Part shown: in pieces, positions 51,825 to 62,088 of the stretch
Layout of the letters: the number at the start of each line of letters is the position of its first letter
Position numbering within the stretch: the stretch's first letter is position 1
Source: Cyanobacteria bacterium PR.3.49
GTDB taxonomy: Bacteria; Cyanobacteriota; Vampirovibrionia; Obscuribacterales; Obscuribacteraceae
NCBI GenBank assembly: GCA_013997645.1
Contig: PNKB01000002.1
Location: 1-64,000 of the forward strand
DNA length: 64,000 nucleotides
Reading direction: 5' to 3'
Program-made: the position numbers and the translations under genes
The notes under the pieces: generated by a model
Database searches by the model: none
The model's input: the letters and a program-made list of their open reading frames with translations, nothing else
What the model was told of the DNA's origin: nothing

Positions 51825-53554
51825 TGAACACGCACGACATTTTCCAACTTGTTTTTTATGTGGTAACCCTGACTCTCCTGTCTGTCCCGCTTGGGATTTA
51901 CATGGCGGACGTTTACGAGAATAAGAAGACTTTTCTTACGCCAATAGTCCAACCGATGGAAAAACTTATCTATCGGCTCTGTAGTGTCGACGCCGCTGCC
52001 GAGATGCACTGGAAACGCTACGCAATGGCAATGATGATCTTCAACGGCATGGGCTTGCTGGCTGTTTATTTCTTGCAGCGTACCCAGGGGATGCTGCCGC
52101 TCAACCCGCAGGCATTGCCGGGGGTATCTCCCGACAGCGCCCTGAACACCGCCATAAGCTTTGCCAGCAATACGAATTGGCAGGGTTATTCGGGCGAGCA
52201 AACTATGTCGTATCTGACCCAGATGTTGGGTTTGACGGTGCAGAATTTCGTCTCCGCCGCCACCGGTATGGCAGTCCTGGCAGCGTTCATGCGAGCATTC
52301 GCACGACAATCGACCGATTTGATCGGTAACTTTTGGGTAGATCTGGTGCGCAGTATTTGCTATGTGCTATTGCCACTGGCGCTGGTGCTTTCTCTGGCGC
52401 TGGTTTCTCAAGGCGTTGTGCAGACTTTCAATCCTTTTTCAGAATACACGCCGATAGAAAGTATCAAAGATGCAAAAGGCGAGCAGGTTTCCAAACCAAT
52501 GATTGCACTGGGTCCAGCCGCATCACAGGTTGCTATCAAACAGCTTGGCACCAATGGCGGCGGTTTTTTCAATGTCAATTCATCGCACCCTCTGGAGAAT
52601 CCGACACCGTTCAGCAATTATCTGGAAGTGTTATCGATTTTGCTCATCCCGGCTGCACTCTGCTGGACGTTCGGACGCATGGTCGGTGCAATTCGCCAGG
52701 GCGCGGTCATATTTATAAGTATGTCCTTCGTGTTCCTGGTCGCGCTTCTCATCTGTTCTATAAGCGAAGGTTCGGGCAATCCGCTGTTTCATCAGTTTAT
52801 GAACCTGGCCAGTATCACAAACATGGAAGGCAAAGAAGTCCGCTTCGGCGTTTTTCTCTCGACTTTGTGGGCAACGGCCACGACAGTGGCGTCGAACGGC
52901 TCAGTCAATTCGATGCATGATTCTTTGTTGCCGGTAGCAGGCATGATGCCGATGCTGATGATGCAGCTCGGCGAAGTTATCTTCGGCGGCGTCGGCTCCG
53001 GACTGTACGGCATGATTGTTTTTGCGCTCATCACTGTCTTTATCGCAGGCTTGATGGTCGGCAGAACGCCGGAATATCTCGGCAAAAAAATCGAGTCGTT
53101 TGAAGTGAAGATGGCATCGATCATTATATTGATACCACCGGCGCTTGTTTTAATCGGAACGGCCGTGGCCGTCTCGCTCGACGCGGGCGTGTCGAGTTTG
53201 TGCAACCATGGTGCGCATGGATTCAGCGAGATTCTGTACGCATTTTCTTCAGCCGGTAATAACAATGGCAGCGCCTTTGCAGGACTGAATGCAAACACGC
53301 CTTTCTATAATTACGCGCTCGGCATTGCCATGTTCTACGCGCGATTTTGGTTGGCCGTGCCGGTGCTCGCCATTGCAGGCTCGATTGCCGGAAAGAAAAC
53401 TGTTCCGCAAGGAGCCGGAACGCTCCCGACAGATACGGTGCTATTTGTAATTCTTTTGATATCCGTTGTCATCATATTCGGTGCCCTCACATTTTTCCCC
53501 GCGTTGGCACTCGGCCCGATTGTCGAACACCTGCAAATGATCTTCAAAAAATAG
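51824..53554 (+). CDS. kdpA: KdpA, potassium-binding channel-like subunit
   Basis: A 576-residue membrane protein of usual length. The four pore-loop segments of the selectivity filter are visible: NTNWQGYSGEQTMSY, LGTNGGGFFNVNSSHPLENP, VASNGSVNSMHDSLLP and SSAGNNNGSAFAGLNAN. KdpA belongs to the superfamily of K+ transporters and takes K+ from the outside with high affinity. Order kdpF-A-B-C matches the standard. The start is fixed by overlap with kdpF. Confidence 0.97.
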   Translation: MNTHDIFQLVFYVVTLTLLSVPLGIYMADVYENKKTFLTPIVQPMEKLIYRLCSVDAAAEMHWKRYAMAMMIFNGMGLLAVYFLQRTQGMLPLNPQALPGVSPDSALNTAISFASNTNWQGYSGEQTMSYLTQMLGLTVQNFVSAATGMAVLAAFMRAFARQSTDLIGNFWVDLVRSICYVLLPLALVLSLALVSQGVVQTFNPFSEYTPIESIKDAKGEQVSKPMIALGPAASQVAIKQLGTNGGGFFNVNSSHPLENPTPFSNYLEVLSILLIPAALCWTFGRMVGAIRQGAVIFISMSFVFLVALLICSISEGSGNPLFHQFMNLASITNMEGKEVRFGVFLSTLWATATTVASNGSVNSMHDSLLPVAGMMPMLMMQLGEVIFGGVGSGLYGMIVFALITVFIAGLMVGRTPEYLGKKIESFEVKMASIIILIPPALVLIGTAVAVSLDAGVSSLCNHGAHGFSEILYAFSSAGNNNGSAFAGLNANTPFYNYALGIAMFYARFWLAVPVLAIAGSIAGKKTVPQGAGTLPTDTVLFVILLISVVIIFGALTFFPALALGPIVEHLQMIFKK

Positions 53555-53574
53555 AGAAAATTGGATTCTAAAAA

Positions 53575-55647
53575 ATGAGCAGCAAATCAACGAGTAAGAG
53601 TCTTTTCACAGCACCGATTGTCCAGCGCGCCATTATCGACTCTTTTATAAAACTCGACCCCAGGGTGCAGATCAAGAACCCAGTCATGTTTGTCGTCGAG
53701 GTCGGCAGCGTGCTGACCACGGTGCTCTACATAGCGGCACTTTGTGGTGCGGCAGAGGAGAAAGCCGGGTTTATTCTGGCTGTTGCACTGTGGCTCTGGT
53801 TTACAGTTTTGTTCGCGAACTTCTCTGAGTCGATAGCCGAAGGTCGCGGAAAGGCACAAGCTGCAACTTTGAAGAAAGCGCGGCAGGAAGTTGTCGCAAA
53901 GAAGCTCGAGGAGCCGGTCTATGGGTCATCGTTTAAGCAAGTAGCCGCATCAGAACTTCGTAAGGGAGATGTGGTGCTGGTCGAAGCCGGCGACATGATT
54001 CCCTGTGACGGAGAAGTCATCGAGGGAATTGCATCAGTCGATGAGAGTGCAATCACTGGTGAAAGCGCGCCGGTAATTCGCGAGAGCGGCGGCGATAGAA
54101 GCTCCGTAACAGGCGGAACGAAAGTTCTATCCGATTGGCTTGTCGTGAGAATCGCCGCTAATCCGGGCGAGACTTTTCTGGACCGCATGATCTCGCTGGT
54201 TGAAGGCGCAAAAAGGCAAAAAACGCCAAACGAAATTGCGCTGAGCATTTTGCTTGCGGGCATGACACTTGTGTTTCTCATGGTCACCGCCACTCTTTAT
54301 CCTTATTCCGCATTCAGCGTGAAGGAAGCAGGACAGGGCGCAGTCGTGAGTTTGACTGTGCTCATCGCTCTGCTTGTTTGCCTCATTCCCACTACCATCG
54401 GCGGTCTGCTTTCCGCTATCGGCATCGCGGGCATGGACCGATTGATTAAGGCGAATGTCATTGCCATGTCCGGGCGCGCTGTGGAAGCGGCTGGCGACGT
54501 CGATGTCTTGCTTCTCGATAAAACCGGCACTATTACCTTGGGCAATCGGCAGGCATCCACCTTTATTCCTGCAGATGGTGTCAGCGACAACGATCTGGCT
54601 GATGCAGCGCAAATTGCTTCGCTTGCGGACGAAACACCGGAAGGTAGAAGCATTGTTGTTCTGGCGAAAGAGAAATACGGAATTCGCGCGCGCAATCTGG
54701 TCGATCTCGGAGCGACGTTCGTTCCTTTCACCGCGCAAACGCGGATGAGCGGCGTTGACTTCGACGGACGCAATCTTCGTAAGGGCGCCAAGGATGCCGT
54801 AGAAGCTTATGTTTCCCAGTGCGGCGGCAGTTTGCCTGAGAGTGTTCGAATAACCGTAGAGGAAATTGCGCGCAAAGGTGGAACACCGCTTGTGGTGGCG
54901 GATAATCAGCGAGTTCTTGGTGTCGTACAACTGAAAGATGTGGTCAAAGGTGGTATCAAAGAACGCTTTGCGCAGCTTCGAGCCATGGGCATCAAGACTG
55001 TGATGATCACTGGCGACAATCCCTTAACTGCCGCTGCAATCGCGGCGGAAGCTGGTGTCGACGACTACCTGGCTGAAGCTACGCCCGAGCAAAAACTGAC
55101 TTTGATAAAGGAAACACAATTGGGCGGCAGGCTGGTGGCAATGACAGGCGATGGCACCAACGACGCACCGGCGCTCGCTCAGGCTGATGTTGCAGTAGCC
55201 ATGAACTCCGGCACGCAAGCAGCCAAGGAAGCGGGCAACATGGTTGATCTCGATTCGAGCCCGACTAAGTTAATTGAAATTGTCGAGATCGGCAAACAAT
55301 TGCTGATGACACGCGGCGCGCTCACCACATTCAGTATCGCCAATGATGTCGCTAAATATTTCGCGATTATTCCTGCCGCGTTCGCCACGACATATCCTGT
55401 GTTGAACCGGCTGAATTTGATGCAATTGAGCAGCCCGCAAAGCGCAATTCTTTCCGCGGTCATCTTCAATGCAATTATCATTCCTTTGCTGCTCCCCTTG
55501 GCGCTGCACGGAGTGAAGTATCGACCTGTCGGCGCGGCTGTCCTGCTGCGCGATAACCTGATTATTTATGGAGTGGGTGGTTTGATAACACCCTTCATTG
55601 GAATCAAGGTAATCGACGTTGCTCTGACAGCACTCGGTTTGACCTAG
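53575..55647 (+). CDS. kdpB: KdpB, P-type ATPase catalytic subunit
   Basis: A 690-residue P-type ATPase. The phosphorylated Asp is Asp315 in [26 protein letters not shown] is the actuator-domain TGES loop; its Ser is the site of inhibitory phosphorylation known in E. coli. [14 protein letters not shown] and [19 protein letters not shown] complete the P domain, and [16 protein letters not shown] is the typical membrane end. It follows kdpA by 20 bases. Confidence 0.97.
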   Translation: MSSKSTSKSLFTAPIVQRAIIDSFIKLDPRVQIKNPVMFVVEVGSVLTTVLYIAALCGAAEEKAGFILAVALWLWFTVLFANFSESIAEGRGKAQAATLKKARQEVVAKKLEEPVYGSSFKQVAASELRKGDVVLVEAGDMIPCDGEVIEGIASVDESAITGESAPVIRESGGDRSSVTGGTKVLSDWLVVRIAANPGETFLDRMISLVEGAKRQKTPNEIALSILLAGMTLVFLMVTATLYPYSAFSVKEAGQGAVVSLTVLIALLVCLIPTTIGGLLSAIGIAGMDRLIKANVIAMSGRAVEAAGDVDVLLLDKTGTITLGNRQASTFIPADGVSDNDLADAAQIASLADETPEGRSIVVLAKEKYGIRARNLVDLGATFVPFTAQTRMSGVDFDGRNLRKGAKDAVEAYVSQCGGSLPESVRITVEEIARKGGTPLVVADNQRVLGVVQLKDVVKGGIKERFAQLRAMGIKTVMITGDNPLTAAAIAAEAGVDDYLAEATPEQKLTLIKETQLGGRLVAMTGDGTNDAPALAQADVAVAMNSGTQAAKEAGNMVDLDSSPTKLIEIVEIGKQLLMTRGALTTFSIANDVAKYFAIIPAAFATTYPVLNRLNLMQLSSPQSAILSAVIFNAIIIPLLLPLALHGVKYRPVGAAVLLRDNLIIYGVGGLITPFIGIKVIDVALTALGLT

Positions 55648-55655
55648 GAGGCATC

Positions 55656-56222
55656 ATGACTAAGCTGACACTTCAATCGTTCCTTGTACTGATGGTTTTC
55701 ACAATTTTGACTGGTGTCATCTATCCAGTTACGGTCACAATGATCGCGCAAGCGACATTTGCATACCAGGCCAACGGCAGTTTGATAAAGAGTGCCGACG
55801 GAAAGGTGATTGGGTCCGAGTTGCTCGGACAGCAGTTTTCCGATGCCAAATACTTCTTTTCCAGACCGTCTTCAACAGCTCCTTTTGCCTATAATGCGGC
55901 CGGATCTGCAGGGTCTAATTTAGGTCCGACCAACGCGGATCTGTTCAAACAAATGGGCGCTCGCATCGAGCATCTGCAGCCCGAGGCAGGACAGAAAGTT
56001 CCCGTTGATCTGGTGACGGCATCTGCAAGTGGATTGGATCCGCATATAAGTCCTGAAGCGGCGATTTTTCAGATCGATAGAATTGCAAAGGCGCGAAATC
56101 TCGATTCTGCCAAAGTAAGAACGCTGGTGGACCAATTTGTCGAACAACCGCAAATGCATCTTTTCGGTGAACCTCGCGTCAATGTTTTGAAACTGAACAT
56201 CGCTCTGGACGGACTGAAATGA
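55656..56222 (+). CDS. kdpC: KdpC, potassium-transporting ATPase chaperone subunit
   Basis: A 188-residue protein with one N-terminal membrane helix (FLVLMVFTILTGVIYPVTVT). A periplasmic domain holds the conserved FSRPSSTAPFAYNAAGSAGSN and DLVTASASGLDPHISPEAA. AGGAGG precedes the start, the strongest ribosome site of the operon. It ends overlapping kdpD. Confidence 0.96.
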   Translation: MTKLTLQSFLVLMVFTILTGVIYPVTVTMIAQATFAYQANGSLIKSADGKVIGSELLGQQFSDAKYFFSRPSSTAPFAYNAAGSAGSNLGPTNADLFKQMGARIEHLQPEAGQKVPVDLVTASASGLDPHISPEAAIFQIDRIAKARNLDSAKVRTLVDQFVEQPQMHLFGEPRVNVLKLNIALDGLK

Positions 56223-58897
56223 TGTCGACCGAACAACGATCTCCGGATGCTTTTCTCGCTCTTGCAAAAGAAGAGGAACAGGAGTTCACCAAAGGTCGAC
56301 TGAAAATATTTTTCGGTGCCGTGGCCGGTGTCGGCAAGACTTATGCGATGCTGCAGACTGCAAGGCGCTTGAAGTCCGACGGCATCGATGTGGTTGTCGG
56401 TTATGTTGAAACTCACGGTCGCAAGGAAACGGCCGCGCTTTTAGAAGGGCTCGAGCAGCTGCCACTTAAAAAGCTGCCCTATCGTGATACGGAGCAGCCC
56501 GAGTTCGACCTCGATCTCGCTTTGAAGCGCCACCCTCAGATCATTCTGGTGGACGAACTTGCCCATACCAATGTCCCCGGCTCACGTCACAAAAAGCGGT
56601 GGCAGGACATTGAAGAGTTGCTGGATTCCGGTATCAATGTTTTCACGACGCTCAATGTTCAGCATGTCGAGAGCCTGCATGACGTGGTCGATCACATCAC
56701 CGGCGTCCCAGTTCAGGAGCGCGTTCCTGACTCCATAATCGAGCGCGCTCTCGATATAGAACTTGTCGATCTGCCGCCTGACGAGCTGATTCAGAGGCTT
56801 AAAGAAGGTAAGGTCTATGTACCTGACAAGGTGCACCACGCGCTCGATAATTTCTTTAGAAAAGGCAATTTAATAGCATTGAGGGAGCTTGCATTGCGAG
56901 TTACAGCAGATCGGGTCGAAGCCCAGATGGAGCAGTATCGCATGTCGAGGCAAATCAGCGAGCCCTGGCCGGCGGCTGAAAAGATTCTCGTCTGCATCGG
57001 ACCCAGCCCCCTGTCTTCGACTGTTTTGCGTGCTGCTCGGCGGATGGCGTCCGGACTGCGCGCGAAGTGGATGGCAGTGTATGTGCGCACCCCCGCTTCG
57101 GCGTATATGTCGGAGGAGGACAAGAGCAGAATTGTACAAACCATGCGCCTGGCAGAGCAACTCGGTGCTCAGACGCGTGAGCTGATGGGACGCTCAGTAT
57201 CCGAGGAAATTGTTAAATGTGCCCGACAGAATAATGTTTCCAAAATCGTCATTGGCAAACCTGCCAAGCCAAGGTGGCAGGAAATTTTGCGCGGCTCGGT
57301 TGTGGATGATCTGATTCGCAACAGCGGCATCATTGATGTCTATGTAATTACCGGTGAGAAGAACACCTACGATACTGTTGTAAATTTTTCAAGGAAGAAG
57401 CGCACTACGCCTATCTTCTACATGAAGTCACTGGGTGTAGTGACGCTGGCCACTCTGCTCGCCAGGCTAATGCTGCCATATTTCGAGTCATCGAATGTGG
57501 TGATGGTATACATGCTCGGCGTTGTTATCGTTGCCACCCAGTATGGACGCGGTCCATCCGTTTTAGCATCTATTTTGAGCGTCGCTGCCTTCGACTTTTT
57601 CTTCGTGCCACCATATTTGACTTTTGCTGTTTCTGACACACAGTATGTCATTACTTTCGCGGTGATGCTCACAGTTGCTCTGGTCATAAGCACATTGACC
57701 ACGCGAGTACGTCAACAAGCGGAAGCTGCAAGAGAGCGCGAACAGCGTACCTATGCGCTTTATACAATCAGCCGCGAGCTATCCTCGTCCATGGATTTGG
57801 AGGAAGTCGTCGAGAAAGGACTCAGTCACATATCTGACGTTTTCCATGGTCAGACTGCGCTTTATCTCAGCGATGAAAAACAGGATTTGCATATTTTTGC
57901 TCGCGGATTGGGCAAGAACGCACTCTGGAATGTCGACCATGGAGTGGCACTTTGGGCGTTCAAAAATAAGAAGGCCGCGGGGGCAAGCACAGATACCTTG
58001 CCGGCAGCCGCTGCAATCTATGTGCCGCTCTTGGGTGCGAAGAAGACGATTGGTGTTCTGGCTGTAGGATTGCCGGAGAGCGATCGGGTGGTTTCACCAG
58101 AAAGGCTGCATTTGTTGGAAACATTTGCAAGCCAGATAGCGATCACCTGCGAGCGTGCCGACTTGACCAGGGAAAACGAAAAGGCTCGCTTGCAGATGCG
58201 TACGGAACAATTGAAGAACTCGTTGCTCTCTTCTGTGTCTCATGATTTAAAAACTCCGCTTGCAACTATAAGTGGTGCAGCCGGCAGTCTTTCTGATCCT
58301 GACAGCAAACTGAACGAAGAGCAAAAACGTATTCTGGCTGACGAGATCTGCAGCCAGGCAATGCGTCTAAACAAGCAAGTTTCCAATCTTCTGGCGGTGA
58401 CAAAAGTCGAATCCACAGAGCTGACTCTGGCTAAAGAAGAATATCCGGTGGAAGAGATTATCGGAGCGGCAATCTCAGCCCTGGATGAGGAGCCGAGGGA
58501 TGGCCGTATCGTTGTTGATTTGCCCGATCCGACCCTGGAAGTGAACGTGGATGAATCACTGATTCAGCAGGCACTCATAAATTTGCTTGAAAATGCAATT
58601 AAGCACACTCCTAAGGACAGCGTTATTTCGATATGCGCTGAGGAAACTGCTAACGAAGTGATTCTCTCTGTTGCAGATACTGGTCCCGGTGTGTCGGACA
58701 AGGATAAAGGCCGCATTTTTGAGAAATTTCAACGTGGCGATAACCCTCAAGCTGAGGGAACCGGGCTTGGACTGGCAATATGCAAAGGCATAGTGCAGGC
58801 GCACGGCGGTCGCATCTGGGTGGAAGATCGACCGCAAGGTGGTGCCATTTTCAAAATTGCACTGACCAAAGGGTCGTCAAAGGCAGCAGCATTATGA
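56219..58897 (+). CDS. kdpD: KdpD, potassium-responsive sensor histidine kinase
   Basis: A full-length 892-residue KdpD. The N-terminal KdpD domain has a Walker A (FFGAVAGVGKTYAML), then a region with LVDELAHTNVPGSRHKKRWQD. A universal-stress-like domain (ILVCIGPSPLSSTVL) follows; in some bacteria it binds c-di-AMP. Four membrane helices of DUF4118, a GAF-like domain, then HisKA with His675 in SSVSHDLKTPLA, and HATPase with DTGPGVSDKDKGRIFEKF. It overlaps kdpC (ATGA) and kdpE (ATGA). Confidence 0.96.
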   Translation: MMSTEQRSPDAFLALAKEEEQEFTKGRLKIFFGAVAGVGKTYAMLQTARRLKSDGIDVVVGYVETHGRKETAALLEGLEQLPLKKLPYRDTEQPEFDLDLALKRHPQIILVDELAHTNVPGSRHKKRWQDIEELLDSGINVFTTLNVQHVESLHDVVDHITGVPVQERVPDSIIERALDIELVDLPPDELIQRLKEGKVYVPDKVHHALDNFFRKGNLIALRELALRVTADRVEAQMEQYRMSRQISEPWPAAEKILVCIGPSPLSSTVLRAARRMASGLRAKWMAVYVRTPASAYMSEEDKSRIVQTMRLAEQLGAQTRELMGRSVSEEIVKCARQNNVSKIVIGKPAKPRWQEILRGSVVDDLIRNSGIIDVYVITGEKNTYDTVVNFSRKKRTTPIFYMKSLGVVTLATLLARLMLPYFESSNVVMVYMLGVVIVATQYGRGPSVLASILSVAAFDFFFVPPYLTFAVSDTQYVITFAVMLTVALVISTLTTRVRQQAEAAREREQRTYALYTISRELSSSMDLEEVVEKGLSHISDVFHGQTALYLSDEKQDLHIFARGLGKNALWNVDHGVALWAFKNKKAAGASTDTLPAAAAIYVPLLGAKKTIGVLAVGLPESDRVVSPERLHLLETFASQIAITCERADLTRENEKARLQMRTEQLKNSLLSSVSHDLKTPLATISGAAGSLSDPDSKLNEEQKRILADEICSQAMRLNKQVSNLLAVTKVESTELTLAKEEYPVEEIIGAAISALDEEPRDGRIVVDLPDPTLEVNVDESLIQQALINLLENAIKHTPKDSVISICAEETANEVILSVADTGPGVSDKDKGRIFEKFQRGDNPQAEGTGLGLAICKGIVQAHGGRIWVEDRPQGGAIFKIALTKGSSKAAAL

Positions 58898-59592
58898 AAA
58901 GCAAAACGATGATTTTGATTGTTGAGAAAGATGCTCCAATGCGAAAGTATCTCAAGCTTTTTTTATCATCAAAGGAATATGGAATTTTGGAAACTGATTC
59001 CGCAGGCAGAGCCGTCGAGATAGTGACGGACAGACGACCGGAGTTGGTCATTTATGATCTGATGACACCGGGAATGAATGGTGGTCAGTTTGTAGAGACC
59101 ATTCGTAAGAAGAGCTCTGTGCCTATAATAATCCTGTCTTCATCCGATGAGCAAAGAGAGAAGATTTCTCTGCTATTGTCCGGCGCCGATGATTATTTAA
59201 CCAAGCCTTTTAGTCCTGAGGAATTGCATGCGCGTGCACAAGTGGCGCTGAGAAGAGCGCTGCCTATCGAAAGCGTGAGCGGCGAACCCGTAATAAAATT
59301 CGACAATGTTTTGATTGACCTGCAGGGGCATCGCCTGCTTGTCGATGGCCGCGAAGTGCATCTGACGCCGACTGAGTTTCGTCTTTTGAAGTGCCTGGCG
59401 CTCTCACAAGGCAAAGCAATCGCTTTTAAGAGTCTTTTCAATGAGATTCGCGATCGGAAAATCCAGGGCGATTCGCTTGCCTATCTGCGCGTTTATATCA
59501 TGCAATTGAGGCAAAAATTGGAGCCCGTGCCAACCAAGCCAAAATACATTGTTACCGTACGCGGTTACGGCTACTTGTTGCAGAGCAGCTAA
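58894..59592 (+). CDS. kdpE: KdpE, response regulator
   Basis: A 232-residue OmpR-type regulator. The receiver has phosphoacceptor Asp55 in VIYDLMTPGMNG, the Ser/Thr in IIILSSSDEQ, and Lys in YLTKPFSPEEL. A winged-helix output domain with LTPTEFRLLKCLAL and VRGYGYLL follows. The first acidic pocket reads VEKDAP rather than the more frequent EDD. Start at 58894 overlaps the kdpD stop by ATGA. It should activate the kdp operon. Confidence 0.95.
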   Translation: MKSKTMILIVEKDAPMRKYLKLFLSSKEYGILETDSAGRAVEIVTDRRPELVIYDLMTPGMNGGQFVETIRKKSSVPIIILSSSDEQREKISLLLSGADDYLTKPFSPEELHARAQVALRRALPIESVSGEPVIKFDNVLIDLQGHRLLVDGREVHLTPTEFRLLKCLALSQGKAIAFKSLFNEIRDRKIQGDSLAYLRVYIMQLRQKLEPVPTKPKYIVTVRGYGYLLQSS

Positions 59593-59601
59593 TACAAAAG
59601 T

Positions 59602-59802
59602 CTAATGCAATGTCTTTGCGACTGAGCCGAAACGTCCATGCACTGTGTCGGCATGCGTCGCTATGGTCTGGCTGTTCGAGAGAAATTTGCCTCCCGAACC
59701 TATTCCTAGACCACACAGAAATACTATGACTAATGCCCAAGCAACAATCACCAGATTTTGATTGTTTGTCGATATATTCTTGATGTTTTCGTTTGACGGC
59801 AT
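59602..59802 (-). CDS. Small membrane protein, 66 residues
   Basis: ATG at 59802 is preceded by GGTGGAGG with six-base spacing, a very good ribosome site. The product has a polar N-terminus (MPSNENIKNISTNNQN), one hydrophobic helix (LVIVAWALVIVFLCGLGIG) and a 28-residue tail. It ends nine bases from the kdpE stop on the opposite strand. It is divergent from the second permease operon. Unrecognised. Confidence 0.65.
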   Translation of the reverse strand: MPSNENIKNISTNNQNLVIVAWALVIVFLCGLGIGSGGKFLSNSQTIATHADTVHGRFGSVAKTLH

Positions 59803-60030
59803 ATCATGCCTCCACCTGGTTTTCCGTAAGTTCGGAACTTGGATCTACTATCAATATAATCCTGTTTTGCTCTTTTGAGTCGCTTCTATATGCGCTCTTG
59901 ATGCGCTTTGAGTGTCTTTTAGCGTTTCATTTATGCTGTATTTATTTTTGCCAGGAGTGGCTAAACGCACCAAAGCTTTCCACAGCCATCTCCACGGCAT
60001 GACTGGTTTCAGCCCCAATCAGCCCGAGTC

Positions 60031-60048
60031 TTTACGGAATCTTTATGC
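60031..60048 (+). promoter_or_regulatory. Candidate KdpE-type binding site before the second permease operon
   Basis: TTTACG-GAATC-TTTATG at 60031-60047 is a pair of direct T-rich hexamers with a five-base spacer, the arrangement known for the E. coli KdpE site (TTTATA and TTTACA). AATCTTTATGC within it is shared, in inverse orientation, with the region upstream of the kdp operon. The rest of the 350-base stretch 59803-60150 holds no gene. Confidence 0.45.
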
Positions 60049-60150
60049 ACAACCGTGTAGTGCTAATGAGTTTTTTACGGTTTTAGCGGTTTGATAAAAG
60101 CCTGGAAATCTGACGGCGATTGATAAAAGTCGCACGTTCAAGGCAGCCCT

Positions 60151-62085
60151 ATGTCTACCATGTTGATCGAGCAAGAAAACCGCGCCGTGAACGCAAAAAA
60201 CAAATTGCGCCGCTGGCTATACAAGGGTATGAGCGATACCCGTCCGGAAGCTCAGCATCAGGACAAGTGGTGGAAGGTGATGTGCCTTACGGGGGTCGAT
60301 TACTTCTCGACGCTCGGATATCAACCCGGGATTGCTTTCCTGGCAGCCGGTCTGCTTTCGCCAATCGCGACACTGGTCTTGGTCCTGGTGACCCTCTGCG
60401 GCGCTCTGCCGATTTATAGAATGGTCGCCAAGGCGAGCCCGCACGGTCAGGGTTCGATCGCCATGCTTGAGCGCCTGCTTCCCGGTTGGTTCGGCAAGGC
60501 GCTCATTTTGACTTTATTGGGATTTGCTGCCACAGATTTCATCATTACTATTACGCTTTCAGCAGCAGATGCCACCGCGCACATCGTTGAAAACCCGCTT
60601 CTCAAAGGCTGCCCGGAATGGCTTTTGAACAAGATGGGCGTAACGACTATCTTGATAGGCATTTTGGGAGCGATATTCCTGCTCGGCTTTCGTGAGGCAA
60701 TCGGTATTTCTGTCCTGGTTGTCGTCCTCTATTTGGTACTCAATTCTGTTGTGCTGGCTGAAGGACTGCGTCATCTGATTTCGCAGCCCGAGCTTTTCTC
60801 TCAGTGGTATCAAAAGATGCACATCCAACATGGCTCGCCGTGGGCGATGATTGGAATTAGCTTGATTCTGTTTCCAAAACTTGCCCTCGGCATGTCAGGT
60901 TTTGAAACAGGCGTGGCTGTGATGCCGCTCGTCAAGTCGGACAGCCCCAGCGAGATCGAAGGTCGCGTGAAAAACACGCGCAAACTGTTGTTGACCGCCG
61001 CACTGATTATGAGCACTTTCTTGCTCGCCAGTTCGATAACCACGGCACTGCTTATACCTCCGGCAGCCTTCCAGGAGGGAGGAGACGCAAACGGGCGCGC
61101 CATATCCTATCTGGCTCACGAATACTTCGGACACACGTTCGGATCCGTTTATGACATAAGCTCGATCCTAATATTATGGTTCGCGGGCGCGTCAGCGATG
61201 GCTGGGCTTCTTAATTTGGTTCCGCGCTATTTGCCGCGTTTCGGCATGGCTCCTGATTGGGCGCGCGCGGTGCGACCGCTGGTGATGTTTTTCACTGCCG
61301 TTGCCTTCGCCGTCACCATCATGTTCCGCGCTGATGTCGACGCTCAAGCCGGCGCGTATGCCACAGGTGTTTTGGTGCTGATGACCTCTGCCGCGCTTGC
61401 GGTTCTGCTGAGCGTGTATAAAAAGAGCAAGTGGCAAGGGCGCGCGTTTTTCATCATCACTCTGGTGTTTATTTACACATCTGTGATGAACATGTTCGAG
61501 CGACCGGAGGGCTTGCACATCGCATCATTCTTCATCGGGGCGATTTTGGTGACATCTTTTATTTCGCGTGCTATTCGCTCGGTCGAATTGCGCATTGGAG
61601 AAGTTACGCTCGATGAAACCGCACGCAAGTTTATTGAGAGAACGGTAAAAGATACCGGACACATTACTCTTCTGGCGCACCGTCCAGAGGGGCATGATTA
61701 TTCGGTGAAAGAGAGTGAAACTCGAAAGATTCACAAACTCACCGAGGAAGAAGCCGAATTTATCTTCCTGGAAGTGGAAGTCAGCGATTCTTCCGACTTC
61801 GTCGGCGACCGCTTGATGGTCACGGGAGAGGTTGTTAACGGTGTAAAGGTCCTGAAATGCACGAGCCCTGCGATTCCTAATGCAATCGCTGCTCTGCTGC
61901 TGCATTTGCGGGATCAAACCGAGGTTTTGCCGCATGCTTACTTCGGATGGACTGAGGGCAACCCGCTTCGATATGTTTTCAAATTTGTCTTCTTTGGAGA
62001 GGGTGAAACAGCGCCTCTTACGAGGGAAATTCTCCGGCAAGTCGAACGCGATCCGGCTCGCCGGCCGAGAATTCTGGTAGGCTAG
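60151..62085 (+). CDS. APC-superfamily permease, paralogue 2
   Basis: A 644-residue paralogue of the permease at 46031. It has the same landmarks: VMCLTGVDYFSTLGYQPG, KASPHGQGSIAMLERLLPG, LALGMSGFETGVAVMPLV, IMFRADVDAQAGAYATGVLV, and a tail with LLAHRPEGHDY and PHAYFGWTEGNPLRYV. About 12 helices are visible. AAGG lies eight bases before the ATG; an ATG three codons in is a possible alternative. It is followed three bases later by a KdpD-like kinase, so potassium or an ion linked to potassium is the likely substrate. Confidence 0.82.
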   Translation: MSTMLIEQENRAVNAKNKLRRWLYKGMSDTRPEAQHQDKWWKVMCLTGVDYFSTLGYQPGIAFLAAGLLSPIATLVLVLVTLCGALPIYRMVAKASPHGQGSIAMLERLLPGWFGKALILTLLGFAATDFIITITLSAADATAHIVENPLLKGCPEWLLNKMGVTTILIGILGAIFLLGFREAIGISVLVVVLYLVLNSVVLAEGLRHLISQPELFSQWYQKMHIQHGSPWAMIGISLILFPKLALGMSGFETGVAVMPLVKSDSPSEIEGRVKNTRKLLLTAALIMSTFLLASSITTALLIPPAAFQEGGDANGRAISYLAHEYFGHTFGSVYDISSILILWFAGASAMAGLLNLVPRYLPRFGMAPDWARAVRPLVMFFTAVAFAVTIMFRADVDAQAGAYATGVLVLMTSAALAVLLSVYKKSKWQGRAFFIITLVFIYTSVMNMFERPEGLHIASFFIGAILVTSFISRAIRSVELRIGEVTLDETARKFIERTVKDTGHITLLAHRPEGHDYSVKESETRKIHKLTEEEAEFIFLEVEVSDSSDFVGDRLMVTGEVVNGVKVLKCTSPAIPNAIAALLLHLRDQTEVLPHAYFGWTEGNPLRYVFKFVFFGEGETAPLTREILRQVERDPARRPRILVG

Positions 62086-62088
62086 ACC

